NCBI RefSeq assembly: GCF_050947335.1
Contig: NW_027473584.1
Location: 1-64,000 of the forward strand
Origin: Megachile rotundata
Taxonomy: Eukaryota > Arthropoda > Insecta > Hymenoptera > Megachilidae
Direction: 5' to 3'
Length of the DNA stretch: 64,000 nt
Shown here: piece by piece, positions 29,073-43,818 of the stretch
How positions within the stretch are numbered: position 1 is the first letter of the stretch
Layout: each line of letters opens with the position of its first letter
The notes under the pieces: generated by a model
What the model saw: the letters and a program-made list of their open reading frames with translations, nothing else
What the model was told of the DNA's origin: nothing
Database searches by the model: none
Position numbers and translations under genes: made by a program

Positions 29073-31213
29073 TCTAACTCATATTATTAGCCATATTATG
29101 CTTATACTATCGATAGAACGACAATTACTTTACTTGTTACTCTTACTATTATCAATCTAACTCATATTATTGGCCATATTATGCTTATATGATCGATTGA
29201 ACGAGGATTATTGTACTTACTACTCTTATTATTACCAATCTAACTCATATTATTAGCCATATTATGCTTATATTATCGATAGAACGACAATTACTATACT
29301 TGTTACTCTTATTATTATCAATCTAACTCATATTATTAGCCATATTATGCTTATATGACCGATTGAACGACAATTACTATACTTGTTACTCTTATTATTA
29401 TTAATCTAACTCATATTATTAGCCGGATTATGCTTATATGATGGATAGAATGACAATTACTATACTTATTCCTCTTACTATTATGAATCTAACTCATATT
29501 ATTAGCCATGTTATGCTTATATGATCGATAGAACGACAATTACTATACATATTACTCTTATTATTATCAATCTAACTCATATTATTAACCATATTATGCT
29601 TGTATTATCGCTAGAACGACAATTACTATACTTGTTACTCTTATTATTACCAATCTAACTCATATTATTAGCCATATTATGCTTAAATTATCAATCAAAC
29701 TCATATTATTAGCCATATTATGCTTATATGATCGATTGAACGACAATTACTACACTTATTACTGTTACTATTATCAATCTAACTCATATTATTGGCCATA
29801 TTATGCTTATATGATCGATAGAATGACAATTACTATACTTATTACTCTTACTTTTACCAATCTAACTCATATTATTAGACATATTATGCTCATATGATCG
29901 ATTGAACGACAATTACTATACTTGTTACTCTCATTATTATCAATCCAACTCGTATTATTAGCCATATTATGCTTATATTATCGATAGAACGAAAATTACT
30001 ATACTTGTTACTCTCATTATTATCAATCTAATTCATATTATTAGCCATATTATGCTTATATGACCGATTGAACGACAATTTCTAAACCTGTTACTTTCAT
30101 TATTATCAATCTAACTCATATTATTAGCCATATTATGCTTATATGATCGATAGAATGACAATTACTATACTTATTACTCTTACTATTATCAATCTAACCC
30201 ATATTATTGGCCATACTATGCTTATATGATCGATTGAACGAGGATTACTATACTTGTTGCTCTTATTATTATCAATCTAACTCGTATTATTAGCCATATT
30301 ATGCTTATATGATCGATTGAACGACAATTTCTATACTTGTTACTCTCATTATTATCAATCTAATTCATATTATTAGCCATATTATGCTTATATGATCGAT
30401 AGAACGACAATTACTGTACTCATTACTCTTATTATTACCAATCTAACTCATATTATTAGCCATATTATGCTTATACTATCGATAGAACGACAATTACTTT
30501 ACTTGTTACTCTTACTATTATCAATCTAACTCATATTATTGGCCATATTATGCTTATATGATCGATTAAACGAGGATTACTGTACTTACTACTCTTATTA
30601 TTACCAATCTAACTCATATTGTTAGCCATATTATGCTTATATTATCGATAGAACGACAATTACTATACTTGTTACTCTTATTATTATCAATCTAACTCAT
30701 ATTATTAGCCATATTATGCTTATATGACCGATTGAACGACAATTTCTAAACCTGTTACTTTCATTATTATCAATCTAACTCATATTATTAGCCATATTAT
30801 GCTTATATGATCGATAGAATGACAATTACTATACTTATTACTCTTACTATTATCAATCTAACTCATATTATTAGCCATATTATGCTTATATGATCGATTG
30901 AACGAAGATTACTGTACTTATTACTCTTATTAATATCAATCTAACTCATATTATTGGCCATATTATGTGGATATGATCGATAGGACGACAATTACTATAC
31001 TCATTACTCTTATTATTATCAATCTAACTCATATTATTAGCCATATTATGCTTATATGATCGATTGAACGACAATTACTATACTTGTTACGCTCATTATT
31101 ATCAATCTAGCTCATATTATTAGCCATATTATGCTTATATTATCGATAGAACGACAATTGCTATACTTGTTACTCTTATTATTATCAATCTAACTCATAT
31201 TATTAGCCATATT
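29073..31213 (+). repeat. 2.1-kb block, copy 2
   Basis: Partner of 25,380-27,520. Its right part from about 30,340 also matches about 58,140-59,000, including the rare GATTAAACGAGG (30,564 and 58,362) and CAATCTAGCTC. Confidence 0.75.
29672..29712 (+). repeat. 41-bp truncated monomer, copy 4
   Basis: Identical to the others and 3,693 bp after copy 3. No further truncated copy is seen to the end of the window. Confidence 0.9.
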
Positions 31214-33364
31214 ATGCTTATATGATCGATTGAGCGACAATTCCTATACTTGTTACTCTCATTATTATCAATCTAACACATATAATTAGCCATATTATGC
31301 TTATATGATCGATAGAACGACAATTACTATACTTATTACTCTTATTATTATCAATCTAACTCATATTATTAGCCATATTATTCTTATATGATCGATTGAA
31401 CGACAATTACTACACTTATTACTGTTAATATTATCAATCTAACTCATATTATTAGCCATATTATGCTTATATGATAGATTGAACGACAATTACTATACTT
31501 GCTACTCTCATTATTATCAATCTAACTTATATTATTAGCCATATAATGCTTATATGATCGATAGAACGACAATTGCTATACTTGTTACTCTTATTATTAT
31601 CAATCTAACTCATATTATTAGCCATATTATGCTTATATGATCGATTGAACGAAGATTACTGTACTTATTACTCTTACTATTATCAATCTAACTCATATTA
31701 TTAGCCATATTATGCTTATATGATCGATTGATCGACAATTAGTTTACTTGTTACTCTTACTATTATCAATCTAACTCATATTATTGGCCATATTATGCTT
31801 ATATGATCGATTGAACGATGATTACTGTACTTATTACTCTTATTATTACCAATCTAACTCATATTATTAGCCACATTATGCTTATATTATCGATAGAACG
31901 ACAATTACTATACTTGTTACTCTTATTATGACCAATCTAATTCATATTATTAGCCATATTATGCTTAAATTATCGATAGAACGACAATTACTGTACTTGT
32001 TACTCTTATTATTATCAATCTAACTCATATTACTAGCCATATTATGCTTATATGATCGATTGAACGACAATTTCTAAACCTGGTACTTTCATTATTATCA
32101 ATCTAACTCATATTATTAGCCATATAATGCTTATATGATCGATAGAACGACAATTGCTATACTTGTTACTCTTATTATTATCAATCTAACTCATATTATT
32201 AGCCATATTATGCTTAAATTATCGATAGAACGACAATTACTGTACTTGTTACTCTTATTATTATCAATCTAACTCATATTACTAGCCATATTATGCTTAT
32301 ATGATCGATTGAGCGACAATTCCTATACTTGTTACTCTCATTATTATCAATCTAACACATATTATTAGCCATATTATGCTTATATGATCGATAGAACGAC
32401 AATTACTATACTTATTATTCTTATTATTATCAATCTAACTCATATTACTAGCCATATTATGCTTATATGATCGATTGAACGACAATTTCTAAACCTGTTA
32501 CTTTCATTATTATCAATCTAACTCATATTATTAGCCATATTATGCTTATACTATCGATAGAACGACAATTACTATACTTCTTACTCTTATTAATATCAAT
32601 CTAACTCATATTATTGGCCATATTATGTGGATATGATCGATAGGACGACAATTACTATACTCATTACTCTTATTATTATCCATCTAACTCATATTATTAG
32701 CCATATTATGCTTATATGATCGATCCAACGAGGATTACTATACTTGTTACTCATATTATTATCAATCTAACTCATATTATTAGACATATTATGCTTATAT
32801 GATCGATTGAACGACAATTTCTATACTTATTACTCTTATTATTATCAATCTAACTCATATTATTAGCCATATTATGCTTATACTATCGATAGAACGACAA
32901 TTAGTTTACTTGTTACTCTTACTATTATCAATCTAACTCATATTATTGGCCATATTATGCTTATATGATCGATTGAACGAGGATTACTATACTTGTTACT
33001 CTTATTATTATCAATCTAACTCATATTATTAGCCATATTATGCTTATATTATCGATAGAACGACAATTACTATACTTGTTACTCTTATTATTATCAATCT
33101 AACTCATATTATTAGCCATATTATGCTTATATGATCGGTTGAACGACAATTTCTATACTTGTTACTCCCATTATTATCAATCTAACTCATATTATTAGCC
33201 ATATTATGCTTATATGATCGATAGAACGACAATTACTATACTCATTACTCTTATTATTATCAATCTAACTCATATTATTAGCCATATTATGCTTATACTA
33301 TCGATAGAACGACAATTAGTTTACTTGTTACTCTTACTATTATCAATCTAACTCATATTATTGG

Positions 33365-33446
33365 CCATATTATGCTATATGATCGATTGAACGAGGATTA
33401 CTATACTTGTTACTCTTATTATTATCAATCTAACTCATATTATTAG
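33365..33446 (+). repeat. 82-bp GCTATATG monomer, copy 1
   Basis: One T is missing, giving ATGCTATATGATCG in place of ATGCTTATATGATCG. The monomer is G type and follows a T-type monomer with TTAGTTTACTTG. Seven such monomers occur between 33 and 56 kb and none was noticed before, so they look like one lineage. Confidence 0.85.
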
Positions 33447-34691
33447 CCATATTATGCTTATATGATCGATTGAACGACAATTTCTATACTTGTTACTCTC
33501 ATTATTATCAATCTAACTCATATTATTAGCCATAATATGCTTATATGATCGATTGAACGAAGATTACTGTACTTATTACTCTTATTATTACCAATCTAAC
33601 TCATATTATTAGCCATATTATGCATATATTATCGATAGAACGACAATTACTATACTTGTTACTCTTATTATTATCAATCTAACTCATATTATTAGCCATA
33701 TTATGCTTATATGATCGATTGAACGACAATTTCTATACTTGTTACTCTTACTTTTATCAATCTAACTCATATTATTAGCCATATTATGCTTATATGATCG
33801 ATAGAACGACAATTGCTATACTTGTTACTCTTATTGTTATCAATCTAACTCATACTATTAGCCATATTACGCTTATATGATCGATTGAACGAAGATTACT
33901 GTACTTATTACTCTTATTATTATCAATCTAACTCATATTATTAGCCATATTATGCTTATATGATCGATTGAACGACAATTACTATACTTATTACTCTTAT
34001 TATTATCAATCTAACTCATATTATTAGCCATATTATGCTTATATGATCGATAGAACGACAATTACTATACTTATTACTCTTATTAATATCAATCTAACTC
34101 ATATTATTGGCCATATTATGTGGATATGATCGATAGGACGACAATTACTATACTCATTACTCTTATTATCATCCATCTAACTCATATTATTAGCCATATT
34201 ATGCTTATATGATCGATAGAACGACAATTACTATACTTATTACTCTCATTATTATCAATCTAACTCATATTATTAGCCATAATATGCTTATATGATCGAT
34301 TGAACGACGATTACTGTACTTATTACTCTTATTATTACCAATCTAACTCATATTATTAGCCATATTATGCTTATATTATCGATAGAACGACAATTACTAT
34401 ACTTGTTACTCTTATTATTATCAATCTAACTCATATTATTAGCCATATTATGCTTATATGATCGATTGAACGACAATTTCTATACTTGTTACTCTCATTA
34501 TTATCAATCTAACTCATATTATTAGCCATATTATGCTTATATGATCGATAGAACGACAATTACTATACTCATTACTCTTATTATTATCAATCTAACTCAT
34601 ATTATTAGCCACATTATGCTTATACTATCGATAGAACGACAATTAGTTTACTTGTTACTCTTACTATTATCAATCTAACTCATATTATTGG

Positions 34692-34773
34692 CCATATTAT
34701 GCTATATGATCGATTGAACGAGGATTACTATACTTGTTACTCTTATTATTATCAATCTAACTCATATTATTAG
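34692..34773 (+). repeat. 82-bp GCTATATG monomer, copy 2
   Basis: Same deletion and same T-to-G neighbours, 16 monomers after copy 1. Confidence 0.85.
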
Positions 34774-35089
34774 CCATATTATGCTTATATTATCGATAGA
34801 ATGACAATTACTATACTTGTTACTCTTATTATTATCAATCTAACTCATATTATTAGCCATATTATGCTTATACTATCGATAGAACGACAATTACTATACT
34901 TGTTACTCTTATTATTATCAATCTAACTCATATTATTAGCCATATTATGCTTATATTATCGATAGAATGACAATTACTATACTTGTTACTCTTATTATTA
35001 TCAATCTAACTCATATTATTAGCCATATTATGCTTATACTATCGATAGAACGACAATTAGTTTACTTGTTACTCTTACTATTATCAATC

Positions 35090-36548
35090 TAACTCATATT
35101 ATTAGCCATATTATGCTTATACTATCGATAGAACGACAATTAGTTTACTTGTTACTCTTACTATTATGAATCTAACTCATATTATTGGCCATATTATGCT
35201 TATATGATCGATTGAACGAGGATTACTGTACTTATTACTCTTATTATTACCAATCTAACTCATATTATTAGCCATATTATGCTTATATTATCGATAGAAT
35301 GACAATTACTATACTTGTTACTCTTATTATTATCAATCTAACTCATATTATTAGCCATATTATGCGTATACTATCGATAGAACGACAATTACTATACTTG
35401 TTACTCTTATTATTATCAATCTAACTCATAATATTGGCCATATTATGTGGATATGATCGATAGGACGACAATTACTATACCCATTACTCTTATTATTATC
35501 AATCTAACTCATATTATTAGCCATATTAAGCTTATATGATCGATAGAACAACAATTACTATACTTATTACTCTTATTATTATCAATCTAACTCATATTAT
35601 TACCCATATTATGTTTATATGATCGATAGAACGACAATTACTATACTTATTACTCTTATTAATGTCAATCTAACTCATATTATTGGCCATATTATGTGGA
35701 TATGATCGATAGGACGACAAGTACTATACTCATTACTCTTATTATTATCAATCTAACTCATATTATTAACCATATTATGCAGATATGATCGATAGAACGA
35801 CAATTACTATACTTATTACTCTTGCTGTTATCAATCTAACTCATATTATTAGCCATATTATGCTTATATGATCGATAGAAAGACAATTGCTATACTTATT
35901 GCTCTTACTATTGTCAAGCTAACTCATATTATTAGCCATATTATGCTTATATGATCGATTGAACGAAGATTACTGTACTTATTACACTTATTATTACCAA
36001 TCTAACTCATATTATTAGCCATATTATGCTTATATTATCGATAGAACGACATATACTATGCTTGTTACTCATATTATTATCAATCTAACTCATATCATTC
36101 GCCATATTATGCTTATATGATCGATTGAACGACAATTACTATACTTGTTACTCTTACTATTATCAATCTAACTCATATTATTAGCCATATTATGCTTATA
36201 TGATCGATTGAACGACAATTTCTAAACCTGTTACTCTCATTATTATCAATCTAACTCATATTATTAGCCATATTATGCTTATATTATCGATAGAACGACA
36301 ATTACTATACCTGTTACTCTTATTATTATCAATCTAACTCATATTATTAGCCATATTATGCTTGTATGATCGATTGAACGACAATTTCTAAACCTGTTAC
36401 TCTCACTATTATCAATCTAACTCATATTATTAGCCATATTATGCTTATATGATCGATAGAATGACAATTACTATACTTATTGCTCTTACTATTGTCAAGC
36501 TAACTCATATTATTAGCCATATTATGCTTATATGATCGATTGAACGAA
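35090..36548 (+). repeat. 1.46-kb block duplicated at 37,579-39,037, copy 1
   Basis: The shift is 2,489 bp (30 monomers less one base). Both copies carry CTATTATGAATC, the M module, and the TTCTAAACC and CTTGTATGATCG monomers. Differences seen include TTAGCC against TTAACC near 36,017 and CTCACTATT against CTCATTATT near 36,405. Confidence 0.8.
35438..36101 (+). repeat. M module, copy 1 (complete, eight monomers)
   Basis: The module order is: W after an ATAATATTGG end; an AAGCTT monomer with GAACAACAATT; a monomer with CCATATTATGTTTATATG and TTAATGTCAATC; a second W with GACAAGTACTATAC; a monomer with ATTATGCAGATATG and CTTGCTGTTATC; a monomer with AGAAAGACAATTGC and TTGTCAAGC; a GAAGATT monomer with TTACACTTATT; and a monomer with CATATACTATGC that ends TCATTCG. 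Each of these marks is rare outside the module or its relatives, so the eight monomers travel together. Confidence 0.85.
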
Positions 36549-37512
36549 GATTACTGTACTTATTACTCTTATTATTATCAATCTAACTCATATTATTAGC
36601 CATATTATGCTTATATGATCGATTGAACGACAATTACTATACTTGTTACTCTTATTATTATCAATCTAACTCATATTATTAGCCATATTATGCTTATATG
36701 ATCGATTGAACGACAATTTCTATACTTGTTACTCTCATTATTATCAATCTAACTCATATTATTAGCCATAATATGCTTATATGATCGATTGAACGAAGGT
36801 TACTGTTCTTATTACTCTTATTATTACCAATCTAACACATATTATTAGCCATATTATGCTTATATTAACGATAGAACGACAATTACTATACTTGTTACTC
36901 TTATTATTATCAATCTAACTCATATTATTAGCCATATTATGCTTATATGATCGATTGAACGACAATTTCTAAACCTGGTACTTTCACTATTATCAATCTA
37001 ACTCATATTATTAGCCATATAATGCTTATATGATCGATAGAACGACAATTGCTATACTTGTTACTCTTATTATTATCAATCTAACTCATATTATTAGCCA
37101 TATTATGCTTAAATTATCGATAGAACGACAATTACTGTACTTGTTACTCTTATTATTATCAATCTAACTCATATTACTAGCCATATTATGCTTATATGAT
37201 CGATTGAGCGACAATTCCTATACTTGTTACTCTCATTATTATCAATCTAACACATATTATTAGCCATATTATGCTTATATGATCGATTGAACGACAATTT
37301 CTATACTTGTTACTCTCATTATTATCAATCTAACTCATATTATTAGCCATATTATGCTTATATGATCGATAGAACGACAATTACTATACTCATTACTCTT
37401 ATTATTATCAATCTAACTCATATTATTAGCCATATTATGCTTATACTATCGATAGAACGACAATTAGTTTACTTGTTACTTTTACTATTATCAATCTAAC
37501 TCATATTATTGG

Positions 37513-37594
37513 CCATATTATGCTATATGATCGATTGAACGAGGATTACTATACTTGTTACTCTTATTATTATAAATCTAACTCATATTATTAG
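37513..37594 (+). repeat. 82-bp GCTATATG monomer, copy 3
   Basis: Same one-base deletion. The monomer also has TATAAATC in place of TATCAATC. Confidence 0.85.
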
Positions 37595-39037
37595 CCATAT
37601 TATGCTTATACTATCGATAGAACGACAATTAGTTTACTTGTTACTCTTACTATTATGAATCTAACTCATATTATTGGCCATATTATGCTTATATGATCGA
37701 TTGAACGAGGATTACTGTACTTATTACTCTTATTATTACCAATCTAACTCATATTATTAGCCATATTATGCTTATATTATCGATAGAATGACAATTACTA
37801 TACTTGTTACTCTTATTATTATCAATCTAACTCATATTATTAGCCATATTATGCTTATACTATCGATAGAACGACAATTACTATACTTGTTACTCTTATT
37901 ATTATCAATCTAACTCATAATATTGGCCATATTATGTGGATATGATCGATAGGACGACAATTACTATACCCATTACTCTTATTATTATCAATCTAACTCA
38001 TATTATTAGCCATATTAAGCTTATATGATCGATAGAACAACAATTACTATACTTATTACTCTTATTATTATCAATCTAACTCATATTATTACCCATATTA
38101 TGTTTATATGATCGATAGAACGACAATTACTATACTTATTACTCTTATTAATGTCAATCTAACTCATATTATTGGCCATATTATGTGGATATGATCGATA
38201 GGACGACAAGTACTATACTCATTACTCTTATTATTATCAATCTAACTCATATTATTAACCATATTATGCAGATATGATCGATAGAACGACAATTACTATA
38301 CTTATTACTCTTGCTGTTATCAATCTAACTCATATTATTAGCCATATTATGCTTATATGATCGATAGAAAGACAATTGCTATACTTATTGCTCTTACTAT
38401 TGTCAAGCTAACTCATATTATTAGCCATATTATGCTTATATGATCGATTGAACGAAGATTACTGTACTTATTACACTTATTATTACCAATCTAACTCATA
38501 TTATTAACCATATTATGCTTATATTATCGATAGAACGACATATACTATGCTTGTTACTCATATTATTATCAATCTAACTCATATCATTCGCCATATTATG
38601 CTTATATGATCGATTGAACGACAATTACTATACTTGTTACTCTTACTATTATCAATCTAACTCATATTATTAGCCATATTATGCTTATATGATCGATTGA
38701 ACGACAATTTCTAAACCTGTTACTCTCATTATTATCAATCTAACTCATATTATTAGCCATATTATGCTTATATTATCGATAGAACGACAATTACTATACC
38801 TGTTACTCTTATTATTATCAATCTAACTCATATTATTAGCCATATTATGCTTGTATGATCGATTGAACGACAATTTCTAAACCTGTTACTCTCATTATTA
38901 TCAATCTAACTCATATTATTAGCCATATTATGCTTATATGATCGATAGAATGACAATTACTATACTTATTGCTCTTACTATTGTCAAGCTAACTCATATT
39001 ATTAGCCATATTATGCTTATATGATCGATTGAACGAC
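37579..39037 (+). repeat. 1.46-kb block, copy 2
   Basis: Partner of 35,090-36,548. It ends where GACAATTTCTAAACCTGG replaces GAAGATTACTG. Confidence 0.8.
37927..38590 (+). repeat. M module, copy 2 (complete)
   Basis: All eight monomers are in order. The last one follows TTAACC where copy 1 has TTAGCC. Confidence 0.85.
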
Positions 39038-41163
39038 AATTTCTAAACCTGGTACTTTCATTATTATCAATCTAACTCATATTATTAGCCATATAATGCT
39101 TATATGATCGATAGAACGACAATTGCTATACTTGTTACTCTTATTATTATCAATCTAACTCATATTATTAGCCATATTATGCTTAAATTATCGATAGAAC
39201 GACAATTACTGTACTTGTTACTCTTATTATTATCAATCTAACTCATATTACTAGCCATATTATGCTTATATGATCGATTGAGCGACAATTCCTATACTTG
39301 TTACTCTCATTATTATCAATCTAACATATATTATTAGCCATATTATGCTTATATGATCGATAGAACGACAATTACTATACTTATTATTCTTATTATTATC
39401 AATCTAACTCATATTACTAGCCATATTATGCTTATATGATCGATTGAACGACAATTTCTAAACCTGTTACTTTCATTATTATCAATCTAACTCATATTAT
39501 TAGCCATATTATGCTTATACTATCGATAGAACGACAATTACTATACTTCTTACTCTTATTAATATCAATCTAACTCATATTATTGGCCATATTATGTGGA
39601 TATGATCGATAGGACGACAATTACTATACTCATTACTCTTATTATTATCCATCTAACTCATATTATTAGCCATATTATGCTTATATGATCGATTCAACGA
39701 GGATTACTATACTTGTTACTCATATTATTATCAATCTAACTCATATTATTAGACATATTATGCTTATATGATCGATTGAACGACAATTTCTATACTTATT
39801 ACTCTTATTATTATCAATCTAACTCATATTATTAGCCATATTATGCTTATACTATCGATAGAACGACAATTAGTTTACTTGTTACTCTTACTATTATCAA
39901 TCTAACTCATATTATTGGCCATATTATGCTTATATGATCGATTGAACGAGGATTACTATACTTGTTACTCTTATTATTATCAATCTAACTCATATTATTA
40001 GCCATATTATGCTTATATGATCGATTGAACGACAATTTCTATACTTGTTACTCTCATTATTATCAATCTAACTCATATTATTAGCCATAATATGCTTATA
40101 TGATCGATTGAACGAAGATTACTGTACTTATTACTCTTATTATTACCAATCTAACTCATATTATTAGCCATATTATGCTTATATTATCGATAGAACGACA
40201 ATTACTATACTTGTTACTCTTATTATTATCAATCTAACTCATATTATTAGCCATATTATGCTTATATGATCGATTGAACGACAATTTCTATACTTGTTAA
40301 TCTCATTATTATCAATCTAACTCATATTATTAGCCATATTATGCTTAAATTATCGATAGAACGACAATTACTGTACTTATTACTCTTATTATTATCAATC
40401 TAACTCATATTATTAGCCATATTATGCTTATATGATCGATTGAACGACAATTACTATACTTATTACTCTTATTATTATCAATCTAACTCATATTATTAGC
40501 CATATTATGCTTATATGATCGATAGAACGACAATTACTATACTTATTACTCTTATTAATATCAATCTAACTCATATTATTGGCCATATTATGTGGATATG
40601 ATCGATAGGACGACAATTACTATACTCATTACTCTTATTATCATCCATCTAACTCATATTATTAGCCATATTATGCTTATATGATGGATAGAACGACAAT
40701 TACTATACTTATTACTCTCATTATTATCAATCTAACTCATATTATTAGCCATAATATGCTTATATGATCGATTGAACGAAGATTACTGTACTTATTACTC
40801 TCATTATTACCAATCTAACTCATATTATTAGCCATATTATGCTTATATTATCGATAGAACGACAATTACTATACTTGTTACTCTTATTATTATCAATCTA
40901 ACTCATATTATTAGCCATATTATGCTTATATGATCGATTGAACGACAATTTCTATACTTGTTACTCTCATTATTATCAATCTAACTCATATTATTAGCCA
41001 TATTATGCTTATATGATCGATAGAACGACAATTACTATACTCATTACTCTTATTATTATCAATCTAACTCATATTATTAGCCATATTATGCTTATACTAT
41101 CGATAGAACGACAATTAGTTTACTTGTTACTCTTACTATTATCAATCTAACTCATATTATTGG

Positions 41164-41245
41164 CCATATTATGCTATATGATCGATTGAACGAGGATTAC
41201 TATACTTGTTACTCTTATTATTATCAATCTAACTCATATTATTAG
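41164..41245 (+). repeat. 82-bp GCTATATG monomer, copy 4
   Basis: Same deletion and same T-to-G setting. It lies at the left edge of the 1,660-bp tandem duplication. The matching monomer in the second copy (42,824) has the full 83 bases. Confidence 0.85.
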
Positions 41246-41577
41246 CCATATTATGCTTATACTATCGATAGAACGACAATTAGTTTACTTGTTACTCTTA
41301 CTATTATCAATCTAACTCGTATTATTGGCCATATTATGCTTATATGATCGATTGAACGAGGATTACTGTACTTATTACTCTTATTATTACCAATCTAACT
41401 CATATTATTAGCCATATTATGCTTATATTATCGATAGAATGACAATTACTATACTTGTTACTCTTATTATTATCAATCTAACTCATATTATTAGCCATAT
41501 TATGCTTATACTATCGATAGAACGACAATTACTATACTTGTTACTCTTATTATTATCAATCTAACTCATAATATTGG

Positions 41578-42158
41578 CCATATTATGTGGATATGATCGA
41601 TAGGACGACAATTACTATACCCATTACTCTTATTATTATCAATCTAACTCATATTATTACCCATATTATGTTTATATGATCGATAGAACGACAATTACTA
41701 TACTTATTACTCTTATTAATGTCAATCTAACTCATATTATTGGCCATATTATGTGGATATGATCGATAGGACGACAAGTACTATACTCATTACTCTTATT
41801 ATTATCAATCTGACTCATATTATTAACCATATTATGCAGATATGATCGATAGAACGACAATTACTATACTTATTACTCTTGCTGTTATCAATCTAACTCA
41901 TATTATTAGCCATATTATGCTTATATGATCGATAGAAAGACAATTGCTATACTTATTGCTCTTACTATTGTCAAGCTAACTCATATTATTAACCATATTA
42001 TGCTTATATGATCGATTGAACGAAGATTACTGTACTTATTACACTTATTATTACCAATCTAACTCATATTATTAGCCATATTATGCTTATATTATCGATA
42101 GAACGACATATACTATGCTTGTTACTCATATTATTATCAATCTAACTCATATCATTCG
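41578..42158 (+). repeat. M module, copy 3 (lacks the AAGCTT monomer)
   Basis: W is followed directly by the TGTTTATATG monomer, so one whole monomer was lost. The same loss is seen in copy 4, as expected from the 1,660-bp duplication. Confidence 0.85.
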
Positions 42159-43237
42159 CCATATTATGCTTATATGATCGATTGAACGACAATTACTGTA
42201 CTTGTTACTCTTATTATTATCAATCTAACTCATATTACTAGCCATATTATGCTTATATGATCGATTGAGCGACAATTCCTATACCTGTTACTCTCATTAT
42301 TATCAATCTAACAGATATTATTAGCCATATTATGCTTATATGATCGATAGAACGACAATTACTATACTTACTACTCTTATTATTATCAATCTAACTCATA
42401 TTATTAGCCATATTATGCTTATATGATCGATTGAACGACAATTACTACACTTATTACTGTTACTATTATCAATCTAACTCATATTATTAGCCATATTATG
42501 CTTATATGACCGATAGAATGACAATTACTATACTTATTACTCTTCCTTTTACCAATCTAACTCATATTATTAGACATATTATGCTCATATGATCGATTGA
42601 ACGACAATTACTATACTTGTTACTCTCATTATTATCAATCCAACTCGTATTATTAGCCATATTATGCTAATATTATAGATAGAACGAAAATTACTATACC
42701 TGTTACTCTTATTATTATCAATCTAACTCATATTATTAGCCATATTATGCTTATATGATCGATTGAACGACAATTTCTAAACCTGTTACTTTCATTATTA
42801 TCAATCTAACTCATTTTATTGGCCATATTATGCTTATATGATCGATTGAACGAGGATTACTATACTTGTTACTCTTATTATTATCAATCTAACTCATATT
42901 ATTAGCCATATTATGCTTATACTATCGATAGAACGACAATTAGTTTACTTGTTACTCTTACTATTATCAATCTAACTCGTATTATTGGCCATATTATGCT
43001 TATATGATCGATTGAACGAGGATTACTGTACTTATTACTCTTATTATTACCAATCTAACTCATATTATTAGCCATATTATGCTTATATTATCGATAGAAT
43101 GACAATTACTATACTTGTTACTCTTATTATTACCAATCTAACTCATATTATTAGCCATATTATGCTTATACTATCGATAGAACGACAATTACTATACTTG
43201 TTACTCTTATTATTATCAATCTAACTCATAATATTGG

Positions 43238-43818
43238 CCATATTATGTGGATATGATCGATAGGACGACAATTACTATACCCATTACTCTTATTATTATC
43301 AATCTAACTCATATTATTACCCATATTATGTTTATATGATCGATAGAACGACAATTACTATACTTATTACTCTTATTAATGTCAATCTAACTCATATTAT
43401 TGGCCATATTATGTGGATATGATCGATAGGACGACAAGTACTATACTCATTACTCTTATTATTATCAATCTAACTCATATTATTAACCATATTATGCAGA
43501 TATGATCGATAGAACGACAATTACTATACTTATTACTCTTGCTGTTATCAATCTAACTCATATTATTAGCCATATTATGCTTATATGATCGATAGAAAGA
43601 CAATTGCTATACTTATTGCTCTTACTATTGTCAAGCTAACTCATATTATTAACCATATTATGCTTATATGATCGATTGAACGAAGATTACTGTACTTATT
43701 ACACTTATTATTACCAATCTAACTCATATTATTAGCCATATTATGCTTATATTATCGATAGAACGACATATACTATGCTTGTTACTCATATTATTATCAA
43801 TCTAACTCATATCATTCG
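43238..43818 (+). repeat. M module, copy 4 (lacks the AAGCTT monomer)
   Basis: Seven monomers, 1,660 bp after copy 3, with the same missing monomer. Confidence 0.85.
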
